A stretch of 64,000 nt of DNA from Gordius sp. MW1. Its lineage: Eukaryota > Nematomorpha > Gordioida > Gordea > Gordiidae. The DNA is taken from positions 16,452,221 to 16,516,220 of the forward strand of contig OZ038527.1 of assembly GCA_964036665.1 (NCBI GenBank), written 5' to 3'. The first letter of the stretch is position 1; every line of letters starts with the position of its first letter. The notes below the pieces were generated by a model. That model searched no databases. It was given only the letters and a program-made list of their open reading frames with translations, and was not told where the DNA came from. A program made the translations under genes and the position numbers. Below are positions 1 to 11,949 of the stretch, in pieces.

Positions 1-52
1 GGGGGGCGGCTGCCCCCCCCCCTGCTCCCCCCCCCCTGCGTACGCCCATGAT
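1..52. repeat. Truncated end of a GC-rich 'gcgtagcc' MITE
   Basis: Poly-G and poly-C runs end in the sequence TACGCCCATG, which matches the right end of the palindromic element at 56110-56265. The element is cut by the window edge. Confidence 0.45.
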
Positions 53-76
53 CACTGTTTAACTCAACAATACATT

Positions 77-256
77 TGTGTTGTAAAAACGGCTGGGTTT
101 TGTTTGGTCGACATTTGGTTTTCATCTACAAAACATGAAAAATGAAAGGCTTTATAGTTTTTTTTTCTCAGTCGCATAAATATACCAAACACATCTTGGT
201 CAAACTTTTAGTCTGTTTATGTTTGGGCGACTAAAACCAAAGGTGGTACAACACTA
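77..256. mobile_element. hAT-type MITE, older copy
   Basis: The left end (gtgttgtaaaaacggctggg) is the same as in the MITE at 300-490, and the right end finishes with accaaaggtggtacaacacta. I see no clean 8-bp duplication, so the boundaries are approximate. Confidence 0.5.
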
Positions 257-299
257 TTATATATCATTGAGGTGTAATTACAAAGGTGTAGGTGGACAC

Positions 300-490
300 T
301 AGTGTTGTAAAAACGGCTGGGTTTTGTTTGGTCTGATTTTCCTCGACTAAAAACAGACCAAAAGTTTAACCGAAAAACCTTTAGCCTGTAGCGACTAGGA
401 AAAACAGTCCAAAACCCTTTACTCTGTTTATGTTTAGTCGACAAAGATTCAACGTCGGCTAAACAAAACCCAGCTGTTTTCAACACACTA
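300..490. mobile_element. hAT-type MITE with 8-bp target duplication
   Basis: A 191-bp element begins TAGTGTTGTAAAAACGGC and ends GCTGTTTTCAACACACTA, giving terminal inverted repeats of about 25 bp with a few mismatches. It is flanked on both sides by the exact 8-bp duplication gtggacac (292-299 and 491-498). TAGTG ends plus an 8-bp duplication are typical of hAT transposition. It has no coding capacity. Related copies lie at 77-256, 40285-40464 and, in part, at 28553 and 23128. Confidence 0.8.
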
Positions 491-498
491 GTGGACAC

Positions 499-902
499 GC
501 ATATTTATTTTAAGGGACTTTATGCCACAAAATTAATAGATACATAGCGAGTACAAATATTTAAAAAAAACTTTGAATTTTACTATATTGTACTTTTTAA
601 CTTTGCACAATATTTCAATGTTTTTCGTATTTATTTTTAAAGTTACTAAGGTTCTTTCATAAAAGGAGAAAGTTTGATTCTCAAACCATTTAAAAAGTTA
701 AGTCATAAAATAAATTGTCATTTCTATCATTATACCTTAGTTAAGGCCTTTTTCTTAATAAATATAAGCCTTTGTTCAATCCTGTAAAAAATCATAGGAT
801 TTCAATGATTTTATCATTTATGAAACCTGACTCCAAAACCTATACAATTGATTCGATATATTTTTGCATCAACACTTAAAAACATTTCTAATTTTAACAT
901 AG
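499..902. other. AT-rich intron sequence upstream of the first visible HS2ST exon
   Basis: No further coding exon or repeat is recognisable here. Earlier exons of the sulfotransferase gene presumably lie left of the window. Confidence 0.4.
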
Positions 903-1186
903 ATTTGCCCCACCTCAAACAATTGTCTTATACATTAATGTGCTCAGAGATCCTATGGAAAGATTTATCTCACATTATTATTTCTTTCGTTACGGAGATG
1001 ACTTTAGACCCCATTTAAAGCGTTACAGGAGCGGTTCAAACATGGTATAATTATGATTAAATGTATTTTTTTACAATCTCATACCCAGACTATAGATGAA
1101 TGCGTAAAGCTCAAAGCCTACGATTGCGACCCCGATCGATTTTGGATTCAAATACCCTTTTTTTGTGGAAACGCCAAATTTTGCAG
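903..1186 (+). CDS. HS2ST1: HS2ST exons: PAPS-binding and cysteine-pair region
   Basis: The acceptor at 901-902 follows a weak pyrimidine tract and the exon enters with one base completing a codon. The donor is gtataa at 1045. A 44-bp intron separates it from the second exon (acceptor cag at 1086-1088, donor gttttt at 1187). The second exon ends in phase 2, matching the exon at 9740 exactly. The 44-bp intron is short for an animal. Confidence 0.85.
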
Positions 1187-2257
1187 GTTTTTGAAAACGA
1201 CATATCATTGATGCCTTTATTAAAAAAAATTAATTAGATACTGAAGAAATCTTATTTGGGAGAAATAAAAATAAAAAGATTGCTAATTGTTTTTAGTTTG
1301 AATTTTTAAAAGTTTTTTTATTGATGTTTGTATTTTATACATTCTATAAATATATCAATTCTAATTGGTTGTATCACATCACCAAATCTCTTAGTCGGCT
1401 CGTATTTTAGAATTTGAATCTATAATGTCTATGGTATTAAAAAGTATTCCCTATGCCCAGTTCACATTTTAAATATTTTAAGGATGCTGTTACGTGAGAA
1501 ATGGACTAATATTAATTAGCTTATGTTTACCAACTTTCAATTAATATGGTGTTCGATCCCAATACTTTTGACTTCTTACCCTTAAGAATATTGATTTTGT
1601 GAAGAGTTCCAATCCCCTTGGTCCAATTTTCCATATTCAATTTTTCTTAACTTAAACCTTAAACCACTAGCACTATTTAGATAACTGTAACATGCACACT
1701 ATTTTCGCAGTAACTGACTTTCGTGTTAAAACTTCTCTTTTGTCTATCGTAATCAACCGATTTTCCCAATAGTTTTTAAAAATTTGGTACCATCAAACCC
1801 ACAAGTTTGCAGACTTTTTTAGATGGCTTTCTACACTTAAGCTTTTTCTGTTGCTAGGCATCTTTCTGGCGATGTTATGTTGCCCTGATATAACCTTAAA
1901 TCATATTTTGTAATTTCTTATTTAGAAAATAAATTTAAGAAAATTTTGAATCAACCACAACAACTCAATCTGAATCATTTTAGTGGCTTGAATTGCCCTG
2001 ATTCCCTGATTCCCCTCCATCTCTATTCATTAGAGAGGTCATTGCATTCTATTAATTTGTAACGAATCCTCGTCAAAGTAGTAGAACGTTAAAAAGTAGC
2101 AAGAAATTAATAAGCAAAAACCTAAATTGATAGTTGTACTATCATTTATCATGAATTTTAGTAGCACAGTGTAAGGGCAAAACAATTAACTTAATTTAAT
2201 ATAAAATTAGTCATGCCTAACTTAAAACTTATTTTTAACATAAATTCGTAAATATAA

Positions 2258-2294
<37 letters not shown>

Positions 2295-5200
2295 TATAAG
2301 GCTTTAACATAATATAATATCAATTAAGACGGTCCCAAGTCCGTGTGCAAAAAGTGTAGGGTTGGCGTCAGGTCGGAAACCGGCTATAAAAATCAACTCC
2401 AAAATCATGATAGTTTCAAACAAGATTTTACAAGAGAAAGCTAAGGCGTCCTCCACAAACGACGCGCATTGCATACCCCGCTCGTGCAATGTGAAAAATA
2501 CACTAAGTTACTGCCCAACTCACAACGAAAGCGGTTAAGGAAATTAGTTGTGGAAAGAATGCGAATAACGTGCTGGAATGTGGGAACGTTGACGGGGAAG
2601 AGCATCGAAGTCGCACAAGTTCTAAAAAGAAGAAAGGTACAGATCGCCTGCCTACAAGAGACGAGGTGGAACGTAACGAAAGCTCGGGAATTAGGAAGGA
2701 TACAAGCTTTTTACATTGGGTCATCAAATCGTAGAAACGGGGTCGGTATCGTTTTAAGCGAATCGTTCAAGGACAAGGTGGTGGAAGTCAAGCGTTGTTC
2801 CGAAAGGCTAATGTGGGTGAAGATTGCAGATCAAGGGGGCCTCCTAACCGTTATGTGCACGTATGCTCCCCAAATTGGTGACTTTTTGATCGTCCGCAGG
2901 CTACTGATCATTGAAAAAATGACCATTGGCCAAATAAATCGAATTTTTTTTCGTGAATGAAATCAGAGAAGGCATATTCTTTGATTCATTGGAAAAGGAA
3001 ATACAAGAAATCCGACAGGAAGAAAGGCTAATTATTGGGGCAGATTTCAATGCTCACGTAGGGAAAGATCGCCTCGGGTATGAACGCAATCATGGAGGCT
3101 ATGGGTATGGTCTGAAGAAAAAAGAAGGGGAAAAACTTCTCCAAGTATCCCAAGCATATGACATGGCGATCGTTAACACCTATTTTCAAAAGCGCGAAGA
3201 TCATATTGTGACCTATATAGAAGTGGGAAGCATTTTAGTCAAATTGACTATTTGCTTATACGGCGAAAGGACTTATGGAGTATCAAGGATTGCAAAGTAA
3301 TACCGGGAGAAGAAATGGCCAGGCAACATCGTCCCCTTGTTATGGATCTTGACAGAAGAGTATTTCCCGAAAGAAGAAAGGTATATGAACCTCAAATTCG
3401 ATACGAAAGGCTAAAGGATACGTCGACAAACGAAAAATACCATCAAAAAGCCTCCTCACTCTTGATTGCAAGGAAGTTGCAAAGGTAGACGACGATTGGG
3501 AGAAGCTATATAAGGACATAAGGGAAACAGCGATTTGTGTTCTAAGACAAACCAAAGAGGCAAAGCTATGAATAGGGGACTATGGTGGTGGGATCAATCG
3601 GTTAGGGATTTCATCGAAAGAAATAAAAATTTATATAGACGGTGGCATAAATCAAAGAAGTCGTCTTTATCAAGAGTATAGGGACGCAAAGAGGGCCGCA
3701 AAAAAGACCGTTGCAATAGCGAAGAATGCTGCCTACACCGACATGGCAAACAAACTGGATCATAAAGGGGGCGATAGACTTATGTACAAATTGAAGATAA
3801 GAGAGAAAAAAAATCGTGATGTCGGAGTTCTTAAAATAGTCAAAAATGAGAAGAGTCAAACCTTATTCAAGCCGAAGGAAGTGATGGAAAGGTGGAAAGG
3901 ATATTTTAAGAACCTTTTGAATAATGCAAATGACAAGGATTCTCCCAAAATTGAGCCAAATATAATTATGGTCGAACTCTTTCAGGAGGATGAAGTTAGG
4001 ACACAAATGAACAAGATGCAAAAAGGAAAAGCAAATGGCCCAGATGGAATACCTATGGAAGCATTGCTCGGATGTCGTGAAGAAGGAGTCACCACCATGA
4101 CAAACCCTTTTAACAAGATATTGGTAGAAGAGCGAATTCCTAATCAATGGAGAGCAAGCACGATTATACCCTTATTTAAAGGCAAAGGAGACCCTAAAGA
4201 CTGTAGCCATTACAGAGGTATCAAGCTAACTTGCCACTCCTTGAAGCTTATGGAAAGGATCTTTGCAACAAGGCTGAAAAACGAGGTGGAAATATCGGCT
4301 AACCAATTCGGATTTGTGGTCGGCAAATCCACAATCGACCCAATCTTCGCACTAAGACAAATGATGGATAAGTATGGTGAAAAGAGGAAAGACCTACATA
4401 CGGTCTTTATCGACGAAAAAGCTTATGACACGGTCCCCCGCGATTTAATATGATGGTCCTTGAGAAAACAAAATATCCCTGACGCTTATATACGGCTTAT
4501 GAAAAATATTTATGAAGCCGAAAACTCGTGCGTTATGACGACAGTTGGATACTCTAAATCATCTTTCCGGATTAAAATTGGATTACATCAAGGATCTGCT
4601 TTAAGTCCCTTTTTATTTGATATAATTATAGACACGATAACGAGGGACATTCAAAAGCCATCGCCATTATGTATGCTATATGCCGATGATATAGTACTAT
4701 GCGAGGAAACAAGGGAGAAAGTATTCGAAGAAGCCGAAAAGTGGTCAAAGCGCTTAGCTGGATATGGTTTAAAGGTCAACGATCGAAAAACGGTATACAT
4801 GGAAATGAACGGTACAGGCAGTCCATCGCTTGATGACCATCTAAAGTACCCAAAAGTAGACAGGTTTACATATTTCGGCTCGATGTTACATCAAGGGGGA
4901 GCTTGCAAAACGGAAGTCAATGCCCGCATCCAAAAAGGATGGCTTAAATGGCGAAGTATATCCGGTGTAATGTGCGACAAGAAACTGCCAATATGGTTGA
5001 AGAGCAAAGCTTACAAATCCATCGTAAGACCGGTGTTACTCTATGGAAGTGAAATATGGGCATTAAGCACCACGGAAGGAAAGCTATTACAAGCCACAGA
5101 GATGAGAATGAGGTGGAGCTTGGGGTATACTAAGCTCGACCATATGACGAATGACCTGCTCATGACAAAAATGAACCTATGGCGGACATAGAATCGGCTA

Positions 5201-8200
5201 AGGTGGTATGAGCATATACTAAGAGGGGACACGAATGACGTAAATCGAAAAGTACTGGACATGGAGGTACCGGGCAAGAGAGGAAGAGGACGACCCCGTG
5301 TCACGTGGAAAGGGCAAGTCAATAAAGTAATGAAAACAAGTCAAGATACTCACCCGGTCAAGATGGAAGAAATCAATCAAAACAAACCCCGCGACTGTGG
5401 GATCAAATAACTGTTAAAGAAGAAGATTTGAATAAAAATATATTACTACTGAATGAACATTAATTCAATTTCACTAACAAACAAGTCCTAACGAATCTTA
5501 AAGAATTGTAATGAATTTTGACGAAATTAGCTGCCATATCTCTGCTACTTTGACCGGGTTCATTTTTAACTAAGGTATTTTCCTTAAAATCAACGCGCTT
5601 CATTACTTCTTCCCAAAATGGTTGGACATTAATAATATTTAGCCTCCCTCATAAATTAAGTTCTAAAATTATATCTTACTTAAAATATTTCTAATAAACG
5701 TGAGATGATTTCTTGTACTATTGCAAAAAAAATCCCCCTCCCTGGTTACGCCCATGGGGGAAGGCAGGGAGGGGCGGCTGACCCCCGCTAAATCCATAAA
5801 CTAAAATGCATTAAAATTATGGCTAAAATTTAAAAAGTTTTTGTTTCGCCCCTCCTTAAATCATTATTGCCCCCTTTTAATTCCCTGCTGGCCACACCCA
5901 TGTCATTAGGACAAATGTCTGATATTAAATTTACACATAGGTTCTGTTCTATATTATTAAAACATATTTCAAAATATTTCTGACAAATCCAAGCACATAT
6001 TGTAAATGAGTTCCAAATTTTGTGATTATTGTTCATGCATAAAAAATTGAATGATGAAGTTTGCAAAGACTGCTTTCAGAACAAATTTATCTGTCGTTCC
6101 GATTTTTAATTAAACAAGAGTTGCATGAAATATTTCCTTTCGTTTTAAAAGCTCGAAACCCTACAAAATCGGCCCGAACCAAGCTGGAGTCTGATTAATG
6201 GCGTAGGTAGGATTGCCTCATGGGGGGGGGGGGGGGGGTATCAAATATTTTTGATAAATAATACTATTAACAAAATTTTATAAAGATTATATACACGAGT
6301 GGCGTAGGTCGGATTGCCCAAAGGTGGGGAAGAAGGTTTAATTTGTGACATTAAATTTGGATTACACTCAAATATTTTAGAAGATTTTTACCCTCATATT
6401 CGATGTTCTTCATGGATAAATTATCGAGAATTGTCGAGGGTGTTAAAAATTCAAGGACATGGTCGGATTAAAATAGAATTGAATTGATTCAAAGTACACT
6501 CAAATAATTAAAATTTTGCATTTGATATTTGTAATGTGTTTTTATAAAAAGCATTAAACGTTTGTACTTAAAAAAAGCATAACAGTTAAATTTTTGTTTT
6601 TTGTGACTCAATTGCGTTGTGATATTTCTTTCAAAGTCGCAAAACTCCTTTCAAAGTTCTGTATACGCCAAGAGACTTGCATAAGCTTTTAGGCTTAATT
6701 GGTCCACCAGTACGAAAAATATAAAACTCTGGTTAAATTATTGCCCCAATAGGCCGCTAAATTTCTTGCAAAGCATGGGCGCAGCCTGACCTTTGCCAAA
6801 TATTTTTATATTTTGCTGCTTTTTAAATGCAAATTTTTCGTTAATATTATTTTTTAGGTTAAAAATTATCAGTCCTAAACGGGTTTTTATAATTTTTAAC
6901 AGGCGACCCCCCCCCTTTAATTCCCACTAGTAGCCCTTGTAGCTGGTTAAAACCATTTATATAAAAACTAATTGAAATCTTTATGCCAAATTAATTTATT
7001 TAACGAAAAGCCCGGTTTTTCTAATTTTTAACTTTATTAAAAAATAAAAACATCGAATCCAATTACAAATAATCACAAGTTTTATTTAAAAAATGATAGT
7101 AAAAAGTTATTGATAATTTAATCATTAATTTAAAAATTATAATTATAGAATTTAAAAAACATTACTAACTACACACCATCTCTTCTTATCATTAAAATAC
7201 ATAAATAAAAACATTATTTAAATAACTTTGCTAACCGTAGCTATGTTTATTTTAGCTAAGCCAGAGCTGTTAATCGCACCTAAAAAACCGGTGCGGCACT
7301 CGCACCCGCACTTTGAGATAATTCGGTGCGCGCACTCGCACCCGCACCAATTTTAACAAAGGTGTGCGCATTCGCACCGCAAACCCGGTGCGCGCACTCG
7401 CACCCATAATTTTTTACATTCTATCTAAATTCTAGCTATATTACAATGTTCAATTTAAAACTTTTATTATAATTATAAAAATAATAAAGATACAGAAAAA
7501 ACAATTAAAATAGCATTTTATTGACATTCATCATTAAAAGTATTTCGAGGTAACTATCTGTCAGGCTACCCCTTCTGTCGCTCTCCAAAAAATACTAAAT
7601 AGAAATATTACAATATTGTTAATTATTTATCCTAATTATCTGTCTGTTTTTGTTTTTCTAATTATACTTCAACTTCTATTGCAATATTAATTATGATACA
7701 CCAAAACGTTTTAAGCAATAATTGATAAAGTAAATAGGCGAATAATATAAAATATGGCGGATATATTAATTAATTATATTGTCTATCGATGTTAATTAAA
7801 TTTCCCGCCTTGTTATCTCCTCCGCCAGGAACATAAATGTATCTTTGATGTTGTTTCACTACAATGTTAATTTGTGAGATATGCTATGCGATATATAAGA
7901 TAATGTCAAATATATTAATTGTGAAATTTCTAATGTGCGAAAAATAGGAGCGCAATTTCGCTCGCGCATCGAGTGAATAAAGTGCGCGCACCCGCATTCG
8001 CTCTTGGTTTTAAAAAAGTGCGCGCACCAGCACGTCGCACCGCAAAACCGGTGCGCGCACCTAAACAGCTCTAAGCTAGGCCCAATCCGAGACAGTTTAG
8101 TTAACCTCCGTCCCCGACCCGTAACTTTTAAAACAAAAGCCCATCCATCCCGCACTTTTATAGGCCATCCGCAGGCTGGAATTTAATTTTAACTTTGTAG

Positions 8201-10225
8201 ATGTCAACAACATTTGCTTCTATATAGTTGGCTATGTCGCGATATTCTAAAAGTCGACTTAGCAAATTAATTTACTAAACAACGAGGATTATTTATTAAT
8301 TGAATTGAACTATTAATTTTAACTAGCAAAGCAAGTTTTTAAAGAAAAGAGATTTTAAAGTGAGTTTAAAATGAGGCATACATAAATACAGCGCGCAAAA
8401 CGTTTTGTACAAATTACACGGTTCAACAAAAAAAATCAACCAGCAAACTGTTTGCAGATTCTGGTAGAGTTTTTCACTGTGAACACAAATATGTTTTTAG
8501 TTTTTTCCCTATACGTCAGGTTTTTTTAGATATTCGCTGTCAAAGTTGCCAAAAACGCGATTTTAGTGCAAACGTCAATAACTTGCAAATTAGTTGGTAA
8601 AAATTTTATTTAATAGATTTAATTCGTACATATATGGGAGAGGAATGTATTCTCAATTTTTTTTATCCTAGAACTTTTACTTTTTAAATTATATACAAAA
8701 TTAACTATCCCTATCTTTTACATTGACAAATTACACCAGACTTGACGTCGCCCTCCCTTCTCTTTAACACTAGGAATTAAGTGCGCATTGTTGTTTATGT
8801 TGTTGTTTATCTACTCTATTACTACTATTACCAAAACAACAACACGCACTTAATTCCTAGTGTTGAAGAGAAGGGAGGGCGCCCTCAAGTCTGGTGTAAT
8901 TTGTCAATGTAAAAGATAGGAATAGTTAATTTTGTATATAATTTAAAAAGTAAAAGTGCTAGGATAAAAAAAAAATTGTGAATACATTCCTCTCCCATAT
9001 ATATACGAATTAAATCTATTAAATAAAATTTTTACCAACTTATTTGCAAGTTATTGACGTTTGAAAAACGCTAAAATCGCGTTTTTGGCAACTTTGACAG
9101 CGAATATCTAATAAACTTGACGTATAGGGAAAAAACTAAAAAATATTTGTGTTCACAGTGAAAAACTCTACCAGAATCTGCAAACAGTTGATTTCCCAAG
9201 TCCATTATTTGACCAGTGTTATTATTTACTCTGAATATTAAATATTTTTTTTTTGATTTGGCTCATCTCTAGTAGTATTAACATTCGCAATATCTAAAAA
9301 CAAGGTATGTAACGTGATCCTCTCGAGCTTAAAAAGGCTTGTTTTTATAACAATAAATAGATGGCAAAATAAATTAACATGGCTGCTTAAATAAACCCGA
9401 ATTTACACAAAATGTTCACTTATTTCATAAATGATGAGTCTATAAAAGCCAAATGTGATCCCGATAAAGATCAACTCATATGTTATGTCAATTGGGTTAG
9501 TTTATCGCGAAACGGATGATATTATGTTTTGTGATGATTGTTAAGGAATATATAAAAGCCCTAAAAACATAATTCGGCTCGTCTAACGACATCATTCGAA
9601 TATTCCTAAAAATTTTCAATAAAAATTATTAATTTCATTTAGAATTAATTTATAAGATTATATTATATAATTGAAACTCTATTATGTTGTACAGTTCTAC
9701 TTTGACTAACATATAAGTAAGAAAAACGTACATTTTTAGGGAACCTGGAAATAAATATGCCCTCGAAATAGCGAAATTTAATTTGATCTCCAAGTATTTA
9801 ATGGTGGGGACGACGGAACGCTTGGAAAATTTTATACGATTATTACAACATACAATACCGACATTATTCAAGGCCCCAATAGCAAGTAACACACTTTCCC
9901 AAAACTCGACAATTTTATCACGTAAGTTTATTCATGTTTTTCGTAGCTTACATATATTTTATATTATCTTTGAAACCTATTATATGTTTATTTGATAAAT
10001 GAATTAGGAATACGCAAGACTAAGTTAAAATATTATCCTAGCAATAAAACGTTAAATATACTCAAATCAAGTGACGTATGGAAAATGGAAGAAGAATTTT
10101 ATAACTTCTCGACAAGCATTTTCGATGATTATTATAACATAACTAGTTTCTATAATTTTACCAATATTAATTATGACAATATATTTCAGACATTTAAAAA
10201 AGCAAAAAAATATAAGATGATATGA
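903..10225 (+). CDS. HS2ST1: Heparan sulfate 2-O-sulfotransferase, 3' part (four exons)
   Basis: Golgi enzymes of this family transfer sulfate from PAPS to the 2-O position of uronic acid in heparan sulfate. Four exons are visible: 903-1044, 1089-1186, 9740-9921 and 10008-10225. All junctions are GT-AG and every phase joins. Exon 1 encodes a strand with [11 protein letters not shown] followed by YGDDFRP, the conserved PAPS 3'-phosphate-binding region. Exon 2 has IDECV and IQIPFFCGN, with the paired cysteines of the family. Exon 3 has [21 protein letters not shown], matching the known AK(Y/F)NL...LVGVTEELEDF block. Exon 4 has [16 protein letters not shown] and ends at TAA 10225; AATAAA follows at 10252. 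The N-terminal signal anchor and first catalytic half are not in the window. The 8.5-kb intron between exons 2 and 3 is full of transposons. HS2ST is the best match; the related uronyl 2-sulfotransferase/pipe group is the alternative. Confidence 0.88.
1187..2468. other. AT-rich intron sequence
   Basis: HS2ST intron. It contains a (TA)n microsatellite at about 2261-2290. I recognise nothing else. Confidence 0.4.
2469..5410 (+). pseudogene. Dead RTE-clade LINE (endonuclease and reverse transcriptase)
   Basis: This is a non-LTR retrotransposon polyprotein broken by stops and frameshifts. The N-terminal apurinic-type endonuclease reads [13 protein letters not shown], then CLQETRW, then [11 protein letters not shown] and [11 protein letters not shown]. 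The reverse transcriptase follows, with [39 protein letters not shown] and the catalytic YADD at about 4680. Motif A reads FIDEKAYD, one residue shorter than the family's usual FIDLEKAYD. There is a TGA at 4451 and a TAG at 5189. The C-terminal tail ([20 protein letters not shown]) ends at 5410. A foreign repeat unit of about 70 bp sits at 2879-2945. RTE clade is inferred from overall motif spelling. Confidence 0.88.
2879..2945 (+). repeat. Single Helentron-array unit inserted inside the LINE endonuclease
   Basis: The stretch runs from gactttttgatcgtccgcag to a T-rich end after gaccattggccaaataaatc. It is nearly identical to one repeat unit of the Helentron-like array at 25869-25941. No other part of that element is present on either side, and LINE coding resumes directly after it. 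Confidence 0.75.
5411..7261. other. Intron sequence with decayed 'gcgtagcc' MITE pieces
   Basis: Pieces of the poly-G/'gcgtagcc' MITE family are visible at 5735-5903 (two inverted ends), 6196-6240 (a run of 18 G) and 6299-6345. The rest is AT-rich sequence in which I see no gene. Confidence 0.4.
7262..8073. mobile_element. hAT element with 'gcgcgcac' subterminal arrays
   Basis: The ends are CAGAGCTGTTAATCG and ACCTAAACAGCTCTA, an inverted pair. The 8-bp flanks agctaagc (7254-7261) and agctaggc (8074-8081) match at 7 of 8 positions. Both ends consist of short repeats around cggtgcgcgcactcgcaccc in opposite orientation, about 150 bp each. The AT-rich core shows no transposase. Confidence 0.75.
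8448..9189. repeat. Long foldback (inverted repeat arms of about 350 bp)
   Basis: The left arm starts aactgtttgcagattctggt and the right arm ends with its complement. The arms stay similar to the centre, where a (gtt)n/(aac)n-like loop of about 30 bp lies near 8810-8835. Arm identity is high with scattered differences and small indels. A left-arm-only copy lies at 26833-27227. No coding sequence. Confidence 0.75.
9190..9739. other. AT-rich end of the HS2ST intron
   Basis: Nothing recognisable until the acceptor (catttttag) at 9739. Confidence 0.4.
9740..10225 (+). CDS. HS2ST1: HS2ST C-terminal exons
   Basis: Exon 9740-9921 enters in phase 2 and leaves in phase 1 at gtaagt; exon 10008-10225 completes the codon and ends in TGA-free frame at the final stop. 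The protein tail after the conserved [11 protein letters not shown] block is Asn/Tyr/Lys-rich and lacks the usual FFYEKIYPK ending of vertebrate HS2ST. Confidence 0.87.
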
Positions 10226-10648
10226 TAAAAAATCTACATTTTCTTGTTTATAATAAAGTTGTGTATATAATAAATGTATGTGCCAAATTCTAATTTTTTC
10301 TATTTAATAATTTAATTTTATTTGAAGTTATAAACATTATAAAAACAGATATAAAATATAAAAAATATATTTAAATTAGTATAAAATTAGAACTCGAGGG
10401 CATTATAATTAACATCCGCGAGAAGCGGCCATCAATCATCCAAGGATTTGAAATTTTATATAGCGGTTAAGATGCCAATTTTTTGTAAGCGAAAAGTCAG
10501 GGGAATATTTGTAAAACGGGCAACGCCTGCCGATTTCTTTAATAGTTAAATTATACATGGTCCGAAAATTCCTGAGCATGATGCAACAATGGGGAGTGAA
10601 TATGTGGGCTGGGATGGTCTGGTTTTTAGGCTGAAGGTAAAGACCTTT
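10226..10648. other. 3' flank of HS2ST
   Basis: A polyadenylation signal AATAAA is at 10252-10257. Otherwise AT-rich with no gene seen. Confidence 0.45.
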
Positions 10649-11315
10649 AGAGTCACCTTTTTCAACCCGGAAACTATTTAAAAGTGTCAACCCGAACCCG
10701 AAAGCCTTTAAAAAATTTTAACCCAACCCCACCCTGCCCGAAAGCGTTTAATTTTGTTTAACGAATTCCCCCCGAACGCAATAATTTTGATACCCGACGC
10801 GTGAGTAAGAAAAATTGCGGTGTATAAAATTTAATCGACAAATTAAAGTGCGAATTACAAACTAATTGATACAACATATACAGATCACTAAATTTATTTG
10901 AATGATTTATTACTATGATGTATAAATATGATATCATCTACAATATCGGGTCGCAATATATATTTATGTAGTTTAAATTTTGCCACTTCACACAATTTTA
11001 ATACAATCAGAAAATATAAAGTTTAGTAGTTTTTATAATAATCTTAAATATAGAAATTATCATTTTTATTTTATACCAATAATAGATCTATTAATTTAAG
11101 ATATATAGTTTTGTCAATGTTGGTTTATAAATATATATGAATATAGTTTACATTAATAATGAACTACCACTTCACACTATTTAAATACAATTTGAAAATA
11201 CTATTTGTTGATATATTTTATCTTTCAGGAGTCAGATTTAAATTTGCGTCCAAATTAAAACAATCATATTTAAATATACACCGGGCGGGTCGAGTCCGGG
11301 TTTCACAGACCTCTA
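10649..11315. mobile_element. Probable hAT element with CCCGAACCC-type ends
   Basis: It starts TAGAGTCACC followed by repeated aacccg/cccgaa units and ends gggcgggtcgagtccggg then CACAGACCTCTA. The end motifs fit the hAT set in this window, but no matching 8-bp duplication was found, so it may be two fragments. Confidence 0.5.
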
Positions 11316-11629
11316 GCGGGAGGGGCTAAATATCTAGACAGGTAATATCCCATTTAAGGGGTAGACCATTTGGCAGGGGATAAGAGTTAAGCCGTCGGGC
11401 CTCATTTTTCACGCAAGGTCGGAAAACTCTAAGATCGATGTTAGGCTAACCAGTTTTATTTAGCCAGGTATTAGTCACTTTTTAAAATAGTGGCTATCTC
11501 TCATTTGCGTGCGCAGGGGGGGGGGGGAAGTTAAGGTATGGAGCAGATTTTCAAAAACTCATATATTTAGAATTCAATGAACTGCATTATACATTTAACC
11601 TATTTAAAAATAATAAACGCCTTACCGTA
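11316..11629. other. Unassigned spacer
   Basis: AT-rich, with a G12 run near 11517. The 5-bp ccgta at 11625-11629 is the left target duplication of the BEL element. Confidence 0.4.
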
Positions 11630-11760
11630 TGTTAACACATAACATGAAATAAGACAACATTCATTCATCATATCATAATTCTAGAACACATATACGTCAT
11701 CATTAGATATTATCATATCATATTGGAGAGCACAATTTCTTCAATACACATCATTCAAAT

Positions 11761-11949
11761 CGAAAGAGAGGACAAGATCGCAGAGGGAAGGAGGGGGGTA
11801 GTGATTCTTACAAAAAAAAAGGTCGCGCGAGACTACCTCCGATAAGAGGGAAAGCAGTTCGCAACGGCATAAATCCTCAAGCAACGCTAGCACCTACCAG
11901 GTGTAGCCCGTAAAGCCGATTGCATCACCGTTCTCTCAAGAACGTTGTG
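11761..11949 (+). pseudogene. Captured RS/RRM-like segment, BEL unit 1
   Basis: It reads aaagagaggacaagatcgca onward and parallels 17559-17750 in unit 2, including the segment encoding DSYKKRSRETTSDKRESSS-like residues and the RRM start TLWIGRV. It carries indels and a stop. It is joined upstream directly to a truncated LTR. Confidence 0.65.

Noticed and set aside
7859..8186. Cys/His-rich open frames near 8 kb
   Set aside because: They translate the gtgcgcgcac subterminal repeats of a hAT element.
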